From assembly GCA_964543295.1 (NCBI GenBank), contig CAZIXA010000021.1, positions 1 through 35,472 of the forward strand: a DNA stretch of 35,472 nucleotides. The letters run 5' to 3'. Of the stretch, positions 15,881 through 22,686 are shown piece after piece (position 1 is the stretch's first letter; the number at the start of each line of letters is the position of its first letter). The position numbers and the translations under genes were made by a program. The notes below the pieces were generated by a model that was not told where the DNA came from, made no database searches, and saw only the letters and a list, made by a program, of their open reading frames with translations. This DNA is from AE-B3B sp964543295 (GTDB lineage: Bacteria > Aerophobota > Aerophobia > Aerophobales > AE-B3A).

Positions 15881-16384
15881 AAGAAAAATGAGGAAATTGC
15901 AAGAAAAGCTGAAGGTCTTCTTTCTTTGCTTGAAGAGAATATTAAAGAAGTAAGGGAGGTAACGGATAAAGGGATTAAATTATTAATACAACTTTTTCTT
16001 GAAGAAAACAAACTAGGCTGGAATTTTGGAAATAGCCGACCGGAGGAAAGCTCGGAACATCTTTTTGCTTATAATATGGAGTATCTTACCAGAAAACATT
16101 TTAGTCATGGAGAACTTGTTTGTGTAGGTATCATATTAATGTCCTATCTTCAAGAAAATAATCCTGGAAGGGCGCTAAAAGTAATTAGGGAAGCTGGAAT
16201 TAGTGTTAAACCAAAAGATTTAGGTGTATTTCGAGAAGGGATTTTAAAATGTCTCTTAACGCTCCCACATTATGTAAAGAAGGAGAATCTTTTCTATAGT
16301 ATTGTAAACGAGATGGCGGAGGATAAAGAAAAAATTAATAAGGCCATGGTGGTTAGGTTATCAAATTTTGAGGTGTGTCAATGA
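15881..16384 (+). pseudogene. 5'-truncated glycerol-1-phosphate dehydrogenase/AraM-like gene
   Basis: An open frame from 15881 encodes the C-terminal half of a metal-dependent dehydrogenase of the glycerol-1-phosphate dehydrogenase/AraM group. It runs GLLSLLEENIKEVREVTDKG, then ESSEHLFAYNMEYLT and KHFSHGELVCVGIILMSYLQ, where the His of HGE would bind metal. The NAD-binding N-terminal domain is missing: a TAA at 15878 closes the frame and 15805-15880 shows no matching codons. A TTG at 15926 could start translation, but no half-protein of this family is known to work. Its stop overlaps the Gfo/Idh ATG (ATGA), which shows the old operon structure and may still couple translation. Confidence 0.7.
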
Positions 16385-17433
16385 AAGAGTTAAAAGTGGG
16401 CATAGTAGGTGCAGGTGGGATGGGGAAAATTCACGCGGGGTCTTATATGAATAACCCTAATGCAAAAGTAGTTGCCGCGTGTGAAAAGAATAGGAAAAGG
16501 CTTGATAATTTTATAAATGGTGAGTGGGGAAAAGTAGAATATGAGGATGTCCTGGGAAGTTTTAAACCCAAATATAGGATTAAAAAGGCATACACTGATT
16601 ACAAAAAAATGGTTCAAGATGAGGAGATAGATGCTGTTAGCATTTGTACGCCAAATGTGTTTCATTTCCCAATTGCAAGGGAAATGATGGAAAATAGGAA
16701 AAATGTATTGGTGGAAAAACCTATGGGGGTGGATGTCCCTGAATGTAAGACTTTAACTGAGCTTGCCGAAAAAAACAAGGTCATTTTAGCTTCTGGCCGT
16801 ATGTGGAGATTTCACTCTGATGTTTTGTTTGTGAGAAAAATTATCGAAAGCGGACTTCTGGGAAAAATCGTTAAGACTAAAAGTTATGGGATTCATGTTA
16901 ATTGGGTACCTCAAGGTTGGTTTGTCAAAAAAGAATTTGCAAAGGGCGGTGCTTTAATTGATATGGGCATTCATGCAATAGATACGACAAAATTTTTATT
17001 AGGAGATATAAAACCTGAAGGGGTATGGGCAAGTATAAAGACATGCTATGGTAAATGGGATGTCGATGATGCAGGAGTTCTCGTGATTGAATTTGAAGGA
17101 GGAATTACCTCCATTATTGAGTCCGGATGGAATAATCGGTATGCAGATGGGAGTGAGGCAAGCACCCAAGTTTTTGGAACAAAGGGATATGCAAGAGTTT
17201 TCCCAACAGAGATAAGGTATTTCTTAAAGGAAAGGTGGGGAATTTTTAAGCCTGAGGAAAAGGAACCTCATCAAAGTCTCCTGATGTATCAAAGGGAAAT
17301 CGACCATTTTGTTGAATGCATCCTAAACAAAAAGGAGCCTATAAATTCAGGGAAAATTGGACTTGAAGCAATGAAAATAGTTGAGGCTGCTTATAGATCC
17401 TGTGAAAACAGTAAGCTTGTAAAACTGGATTAA
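16381..17433 (+). CDS. Gfo/Idh/MocA-family NAD(P)-dependent oxidoreductase
   Basis: A 350-residue dehydrogenase for sugars or inositols. The N-terminal Rossmann motif is VGIVGAGGMGKIHAG, followed by VSICTPNVFHFP and the catalytic-Lys motif VEKPMGVD (Lys about 117). The C-terminal domain has GGALIDMGIHAIDTTKFLLG, with the Asp and His expected in the active site. ATG at 16381 overlaps the preceding frame's TGA. An in-frame GTG at 16375 is less likely. Together with the aminotransferase it could oxidise a hydroxyl that is then transaminated, as NtdC and NtdA do. This pairing is an inference from neighbourhood. Confidence 0.9.
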   Translation: MKELKVGIVGAGGMGKIHAGSYMNNPNAKVVAACEKNRKRLDNFINGEWGKVEYEDVLGSFKPKYRIKKAYTDYKKMVQDEEIDAVSICTPNVFHFPIAREMMENRKNVLVEKPMGVDVPECKTLTELAEKNKVILASGRMWRFHSDVLFVRKIIESGLLGKIVKTKSYGIHVNWVPQGWFVKKEFAKGGALIDMGIHAIDTTKFLLGDIKPEGVWASIKTCYGKWDVDDAGVLVIEFEGGITSIIESGWNNRYADGSEASTQVFGTKGYARVFPTEIRYFLKERWGIFKPEEKEPHQSLLMYQREIDHFVECILNKKEPINSGKIGLEAMKIVEAAYRSCENSKLVKLD

Positions 17434-17630
17434 CAAAAACCAAAGAGACAAATTATTTTAAAGTAATAGATAATTCCGGGGAAGGGGGTGATAGCTACTA
17501 AGGAGTATAGGACCTAGGATTAAATTCCATTACGCAAGGGAGGTGAAGAAAAAATCTCTAAGAATTTCAAAATTTTTGAGGGGAAAGAAAGAATATTTAC
17601 GTGAACTAAAAGTGAGAGGGGGTTAGTAAA

Positions 17631-19025
17631 ATGAATAAGATGATAGCTAAAATAGGAGTATTTTTGACAGCGGGGTTATTGATAGGAGGAGGGTTTGTCC
17701 CAGGAGTTTTGGGAAAAGAAAAAATTAGTCCTATCACCGTCTCGATGTGGAGTGGTCCGGAATACGATAATTTGGTAAAATGCGTTAAGGCCTATGAAGA
17801 GGAAACGGGAAGAAAGGTTAATATTGAAGAAATTGCTCGCGAAAGTCTTCGGGAAAAGACAACTACAGTAATTCTAAGCAAAAAGGGGCGCTATGACGTA
17901 TGCTATGTCTCCAAAGCATGGATTGGTGGCTATGTGAAGGGAGAACTTCTCCAACCTCTTGGTAAATACATAGAGGATCCGACAGTTGTTGCTTCTTGGT
18001 TTGACATAAATAATATGAAACCCGCTGTAGATGCTCTCACAGTTGGAGGAAAAATATATGGTTTTCCTTCAGAAGGTGACTGTCAGTTCCTTTTCTGGAG
18101 AACGGATCTATTTAATAACCCTGAGGAAAGAGCAGCATTCGAAGTTAAATATGGATATGAGTTAGCGGTACCCCAAACTTGGAAGCAGTATCTGGATACA
18201 GCCAGGTTTTTTACCAGGAAAAAGGGAGAGAAACTCGCTGGGAAAGTCTTGAAGGAGGATTTCTACGGAACTACTCTTGAGGGAAAGCGTACAGAGGCCT
18301 GCTGGGATATCGCCACGTATCTATACGGTTACCAAGGAGGATCAATTTTTAAGCCTGGAATGCTTGAGGTAGTGGTAAATAGTGACGATGCTGTAGCAGG
18401 ATTCGCTTTTTATACCAATCTGCTGCGAAAATGGCATGTAGTTTCTCCAGATGTTCCCAGCTGGGGATATCCGGAAGTAAGTGCTTGTTTTGGAGGAGGA
18501 CATTCGGTGATGGCCCTGCAATGGATGGCAGCAGTAGCAGAGTTTAACGACCCTGAAAGAAATCCTGCTCTCTGGGAAAATGGAAAACGCAAATTCAATT
18601 ATACAATAGTCCCCGGCAGGGAGATAGAAGGTAAGATAAAATACAGGGCAGTCCAGGCCAGTCAATGGGGATACATAATACCAGCAAATGCTCCTAATAA
18701 ACTTGGAGCCTACAAATTCATTGAATGGCTAACAGGGCCAAAAGGTGCAAAAATGTGGGCACTAAACGGAGGTATTCCTTGCAATAAGCTCGCTTTAACA
18801 GATCCAGAGGTACTTAAAAAACAGCCCATGTTTGAAATGTTAGCCAGATCTTATCCTTATAGGCGCATGATCCCAACCTATGCCTTAACTTCTGTTGACT
18901 ATCAGATACAGGATCTCATTGGTCTGGCTTGTAATGAAATGTTGACCGGGGTTAAAACTCCTAAACAGGGAGCAGACGAATTAGCAAAGGCGATAAAGAA
19001 AGCTCTAAAGGGTGCAGGATACTAA
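17631..19025 (+). CDS. Sugar ABC transporter substrate-binding protein
   Basis: Extracellular solute-binding protein of the CUT1 (MalE/UgpB-like) class, 464 residues. A signal peptide spans about 1-29 (hydrophobic AKIGVFLTAGLLIGGGF, possible cleavage near VLG-KEK) with no lipobox Cys. The mature start (ITVSMWSGPEYDNLVKCVKA) and GYIIPANAPNKLGAYKFIEW are characteristic. A ribosome site GAGAGGGGG precedes the ATG. The 197-bp gap before it shows no clear promoter. It is the first gene of the transporter and is followed by a stem-loop that may raise its expression over the permeases. Ligand unknown. Confidence 0.92.
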   Translation: MNKMIAKIGVFLTAGLLIGGGFVPGVLGKEKISPITVSMWSGPEYDNLVKCVKAYEEETGRKVNIEEIARESLREKTTTVILSKKGRYDVCYVSKAWIGGYVKGELLQPLGKYIEDPTVVASWFDINNMKPAVDALTVGGKIYGFPSEGDCQFLFWRTDLFNNPEERAAFEVKYGYELAVPQTWKQYLDTARFFTRKKGEKLAGKVLKEDFYGTTLEGKRTEACWDIATYLYGYQGGSIFKPGMLEVVVNSDDAVAGFAFYTNLLRKWHVVSPDVPSWGYPEVSACFGGGHSVMALQWMAAVAEFNDPERNPALWENGKRKFNYTIVPGREIEGKIKYRAVQASQWGYIIPANAPNKLGAYKFIEWLTGPKGAKMWALNGGIPCNKLALTDPEVLKKQPMFEMLARSYPYRRMIPTYALTSVDYQIQDLIGLACNEMLTGVKTPKQGADELAKAIKKALKGAGY

Positions 19026-19033
19026 TTCAAGAG

Positions 19034-19080
19034 AATATTCAAAAAAAGGGGGGGAAATCTTTCTCCCCCTTTTGAATATT
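19034..19080 (+). promoter_or_regulatory. Intercistronic stem-loop after the binding-protein gene
   Basis: AATATTCAAAA and a G-run pair with a C-run and TTTTGAATATT to give a long hairpin with a small bulge. The T residues lie inside the stem and no U-tract follows, so it is not a clear terminator. In malE-malF-type operons such hairpins stabilise the upstream message and lower permease expression, which would fit here. Confidence 0.65.
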
Positions 19081-19099
19081 ATGGCGGAGTTTCGTTAAG

Positions 19100-19990
19100 A
19101 TGAAAAATTTCATTTTATGGTTAAGAAAAACATACTATCCGTATGCGTTAGTAGCCCCAGCTTTTATCATTTTATTTTTGATCCTTATATATCCCTTAGG
19201 ATATTCTTTAAAGATAAGCTTTCAAGATTGGAGCCTCAATACATATGGTTCTGGAAAGGTATCATTTATTGGGGTAGGTAATTTTATTAAGTTACTCCAG
19301 GATTCATATTTTTGGTTCTCTCTTAAGAATACCTGCATTTTCTCCTTTTCTTCCTTAAGTATAGAATTTTTCCTCGGTTTAGGCATTGCTCTTTTATTGA
19401 ACAGAAAACTAGTAGGCGGAGGCATCATTAGAGCCCTCATAATTTTACCTTTTGTTTTATCTAATGCAGTGATTGGACTGGACTGGAGGCTAATGTACAA
19501 TTATGATTATGGAATAATTAATTATTTTTTAAGTATCCTGAGAATTCCTCCTATCTTATGGCTCAGTGATCCTTCCAAAGCTATGATGGCAATTATTAGC
19601 GTTGACGTGTGGAATTGCAGTTCTTTTGTTATTCTTTTACTGCTGTCTGGTCTTCAAGCTATTCCTCAAACTCCCTATGAAGCTGCAAAAATAGATGGAG
19701 CCTCCAGATGTCAGTTATTCAGATTTATAACTTTTCCTCTGTTAAAGCCAGTTATAATGATTATACTGATCTGGAGGACAATAGATTTATTTAGAATGTT
19801 TGATATGGTTTATATCCTTACAGGAGGTGGACCGAGTCATGCCACAGAAGTAGCTAGCATCTATGCATTTTATAATGGATTCAGATATTTCCAGCAAGGA
19901 TATGCAGCTGCGGTCTCTTGGGTTCTGGTTATTATTATGATAGCCATTTCCGTTACTTACATTAAATTAATGAAGACTAGTTTAACCTAG
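19100..19990 (+). CDS. Sugar ABC transporter permease (MalF/UgpA-type)
   Basis: Inner-membrane permease of 296 residues with about six hydrophobic helices, beginning with YALVAPAFIILFLILIYPLG. The ATPase-contact EAA loop is YEAAKIDGASRCQLFRFITF (about 193-212). It pairs with the next gene to form the channel. It starts 19 bp after the stem-loop. The intact C-terminus (AVSWVLVIIMIAISVTYIKL) can be compared with the permease fragment at 11005-11106. Confidence 0.92.
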   Translation: MKNFILWLRKTYYPYALVAPAFIILFLILIYPLGYSLKISFQDWSLNTYGSGKVSFIGVGNFIKLLQDSYFWFSLKNTCIFSFSSLSIEFFLGLGIALLLNRKLVGGGIIRALIILPFVLSNAVIGLDWRLMYNYDYGIINYFLSILRIPPILWLSDPSKAMMAIISVDVWNCSSFVILLLLSGLQAIPQTPYEAAKIDGASRCQLFRFITFPLLKPVIMIILIWRTIDLFRMFDMVYILTGGGPSHATEVASIYAFYNGFRYFQQGYAAAVSWVLVIIMIAISVTYIKLMKTSLT

Positions 19991-20012
19991 TGAAGAATCG
20001 AGAGTCAATTAA

Positions 20013-20849
20013 ATGAAAAAGATGTTCAAAAAACATTGGGTAAACAACATTTTCATATATGCCGCTATAATGGTGGTTTTATTATTTTTGTTATTTCCGA
20101 TTTATTGGATGTTCATGCTTTCTCTTAAAATGCCTCGCGAGGCTTTTTCTCTACCTCCTAAGTGGATATTTAGGCCCACATTAGAAAATTATGCAAAAAC
20201 TTTTCTCTACGGACCTTTTTCCCAGTATTTTTTCAACAGTCTTGTTGTAGCAGCTTTTAATACTACACTCTCTCTTATAATAGGAACCCTGGCTGCCTAT
20301 AGTTTCGCTAGATTTAATTTTAAAGGAAAAATAGTTGGCATGCTGGGAATCTTAGCCGCCAGAGTAATACCTCCCATTGCTCTAGCTATCCCTATATATA
20401 TGATGTTCAATGATTATGGGTTGATTGACACCCGTATTTCTCTGGTCATAGTTTATTTTACTTTTAATTTACCTTTCGTTGTATGGATTATGTACGGTTT
20501 TTTCCAAGAAATACCAGAAGCTCTGGAAGAATCGGCAATGATAGATGGATGTTCCAGAATTGGAGCTCTTAGAAGAATCACACTTCCTCTGGTAGCTCCG
20601 GGTTTAGCTGCAGCTGCCACTATGTGTATCATCTTTTCCTGGAATGAATTTCTCTATGCTATGATACTCACCGGTACGTCAGCTAAGACTATGCCTGTAG
20701 CTATTACAGGATTTGTAACAAATAGAGGGATTTATTGGTCAAAAGTTGCCGCTTGTGCTTCAGTAATAATACTTCCCGTATTGATATTTGCCTTGGCGAC
20801 TCAGAAATTTCTCATAAGAGGTTTGACCCTGGGGGCTGTTAAAGAATAA
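20013..20849 (+). CDS. Sugar ABC transporter permease (MalG/UgpE-type)
   Basis: Second membrane subunit, 278 residues, six predicted helices. The family opening is LLFPIYWMFMLSLKMPREAF, and the EAA loop is EESAMIDGCSRIGALRRITL (about 170-190). It is 22 bp after the first permease. No ATP-binding subunit is encoded in the window, so the transporter presumably shares a general MsmX/UgpC-like ATPase encoded elsewhere, as many CUT1 systems do. Confidence 0.92.
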   Translation: MKKMFKKHWVNNIFIYAAIMVVLLFLLFPIYWMFMLSLKMPREAFSLPPKWIFRPTLENYAKTFLYGPFSQYFFNSLVVAAFNTTLSLIIGTLAAYSFARFNFKGKIVGMLGILAARVIPPIALAIPIYMMFNDYGLIDTRISLVIVYFTFNLPFVVWIMYGFFQEIPEALEESAMIDGCSRIGALRRITLPLVAPGLAAAATMCIIFSWNEFLYAMILTGTSAKTMPVAITGFVTNRGIYWSKVAACASVIILPVLIFALATQKFLIRGLTLGAVKE

Positions 20850-20955
20850 TGGGCAAATCTTATTTAAGAAAATTGTTCTAAAATAGGAAAAGCCAAAAAT
20901 TGAAATAATTTAAGTAGATGTCATGCAAATAAGGTAGGTTCAGAAGGAGAGCAAT

Positions 20956-22266
20956 ATGTTAAAACCCAAACTAGGTTTCTTTATGCTCTGTCATTCTTCT
21001 GAGGAGGGGAGGGAAGAGGCTCCTCAGCTTTTCCAGAGAGCACTTCTTAAGCTAAAGAAACTTAATTTAGATGTTATTGCTGCTGATGAGATAGTGGAAA
21101 ATGAAAAAACAACTTCAGAAGTTGCTGAGAAATTTAAAGAAGCAGATATAGATGTCATCTGTGTTGTTGAGGGAACCTGGAGCTCGGACTATTTAGTTCT
21201 GGATATATTGGAGAAGATTGATGTGCCTATTATTACATGGGGACTGCCTGGTATTCGGAAAGGGTCCTTATGTGGTATTCAGCAACTTGATTGTGTCCTT
21301 ACAGAGCTAAAAAAGCCCTATAAATTTATTTATGGGAATGTGGATAAGAGGAAGCCTTACGAGAGAATTGAAAGCTATGCTAAAGCTGCTTCTTTGAGGA
21401 AAACCTTACGAAAAGTTCGGTTGGGTATGGTTGGTTATCGCATAAAGGGAATGACAGAGGTTACCTTTGATGAGTTAGAGCTTAAATCCCTGTTTGGTCC
21501 TCACATAGTTCATTTTGGACTAAATGAGCTTAAAGATGGGAGGAATAGTGTTCCTGATGAGAAAGCAGAAAAAATCTGGAGGAAAGTTAAGGAGATAGTT
21601 GGAAAAGTCAATGTAGAGGAGAGAGAAGGACTAAATTCAGCAAGAATATATTTAACTTTAAAGAAATGGGTGGAGGAGGAAGGTCTTTCAGGTTTAGCTG
21701 TGGAGTGTTATCCTAATTTCATGGGACAAGTCTGTTTGGCTTATTCCCTTCTTAGCGAGGAAGGAATCCCTGGAAGTTGTGAAGGAGACGTAAATTCCTT
21801 GGTAGCTATGTTTCTCCTGTCCTCTTTAACCGGCATACCTGTTCATAATACTGATCTCTTAACAGTTTATGCGAAAGATAATTCGATTTTATTCTCTCAC
21901 TGTGGTTCAGGAGCCTTTTCCTTGGCCCCAGATAAAGAGCAGATCAATTTATCACCAGTAAGGCTGGCTAATAAGGGATTGTGCGTATTATTCTCAGGTA
22001 GGCCGGGCAAGGTTACCCTGGTGAATTTAGTAGGAAGAAAGGATACTTACAGGATGTGCATAGTATCAGGTGAAGCAGTGAGGACAGAAATGGTTTTTGC
22101 TGGAAATCCTGTTAGGGTGAAAATTCTTATTTCAGTTAATGAATTTCTGGAAATAATAGCCCAAAAAGGCTTTGGTCATCACTGGATGATAGGCTATGGG
22201 GATGTAAAAGAGGAACTGCAGAATTTTTGTGAGTTGATAGGCTTGAAATACGTGATAATTCAATAG
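20956..22266 (+). CDS. L-fucose/L-arabinose isomerase-like protein
   Basis: A 436-residue protein resembling the fucose-isomerase fold. It has an N-terminal alpha/beta domain (KLGFFMLCHSSEEG, then ICVVEGTWSSDYLV) and a C-terminal catalytic domain. Plausible metal ligands, by analogy with FucI, are Glu250 in LAVECYPNF, Asp278 in CEGDVNSL and His408/409 in GFGHHWMIGYGD. An aldose-ketose isomerisation is likely, but many members are uncharacterised. It follows the permeases by about 100 bp, with AAGGAGAG before its ATG. It probably acts on the imported sugar. Confidence 0.78.
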   Translation: MLKPKLGFFMLCHSSEEGREEAPQLFQRALLKLKKLNLDVIAADEIVENEKTTSEVAEKFKEADIDVICVVEGTWSSDYLVLDILEKIDVPIITWGLPGIRKGSLCGIQQLDCVLTELKKPYKFIYGNVDKRKPYERIESYAKAASLRKTLRKVRLGMVGYRIKGMTEVTFDELELKSLFGPHIVHFGLNELKDGRNSVPDEKAEKIWRKVKEIVGKVNVEEREGLNSARIYLTLKKWVEEEGLSGLAVECYPNFMGQVCLAYSLLSEEGIPGSCEGDVNSLVAMFLLSSLTGIPVHNTDLLTVYAKDNSILFSHCGSGAFSLAPDKEQINLSPVRLANKGLCVLFSGRPGKVTLVNLVGRKDTYRMCIVSGEAVRTEMVFAGNPVRVKILISVNEFLEIIAQKGFGHHWMIGYGDVKEELQNFCELIGLKYVIIQ

Positions 22267-22466
22267 TGCAGTCCCTACCTTCTTTTATCAAGGTGTCATA
22301 GTGAAAAACTGGAGAAGAGGGGGAGTACTCTCGAAAATTCGGGAAGTGGAAAATTAGCTAAAGCAAATAAAGAGAGTCTATCTACAATTCGACTTTGACA
22401 GTAAAGGTCGAGCAAGAGATATCTCACCCCTATTCATCTCCAGCCCATATTTACTTAAGGAATAGG

Positions 22467-22618
22467 GTAAATATTCAGTGAAGGACGTTCCATGTTGTTG
22501 ACTGCAAATAGCGGAGCGGGTAGCCGCACCCTTTAGGGTGCGCATAAACGCAGGCTCTGAGCCTTGCGACTACCGAGATTGCTTCACTTCGCAATGGCGG
22601 GGTTCGCTGAGTATTTAC
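22467..22618. repeat. 152-bp palindromic intergenic element with terminal inverted repeats
   Basis: GTAAATATTCAGTG (22467-22480) is the inverted partner of 22605-22618 (12 of 14 positions). Inside are several GC-rich hairpins, for example GCACCCTTTAGGGTGC, GCAGGCTCTGAGCCTTGC and ATTGCTTCACTTCGCAAT. It lies between convergent genes and contrasts with the AT-rich flanks. The rest of 22267-22686 shows no gene. It could be a MITE or BIME-like unit. No second copy is in the window. Confidence 0.55.
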
Positions 22619-22686
22619 GGAATAGGGAGGGAGTTATTGTTCATTTATTTGTCCCTGGTATGGACAAAAGGCAGTGCAGTAAAAGT

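Noticed and set aside
17434..17630. Riboswitch before the binding-protein gene
   Set aside because: Only short palindromes are visible; no known aptamer pattern or terminator/anti-terminator pair was recognised.
19034..19080. Rho-independent terminator
   Set aside because: The T-rich part is within the stem and no U-tract follows, and the permeases directly downstream need read-through.
12086..22266. Antibiotic (AHBA or aminoglycoside) biosynthetic cluster
   Set aside because: The aminotransferase and dehydrogenase fit, but the importer, isomerase-like and NagB-like genes and the lack of synthase, glycosyltransferase or resistance genes favour sugar metabolism.
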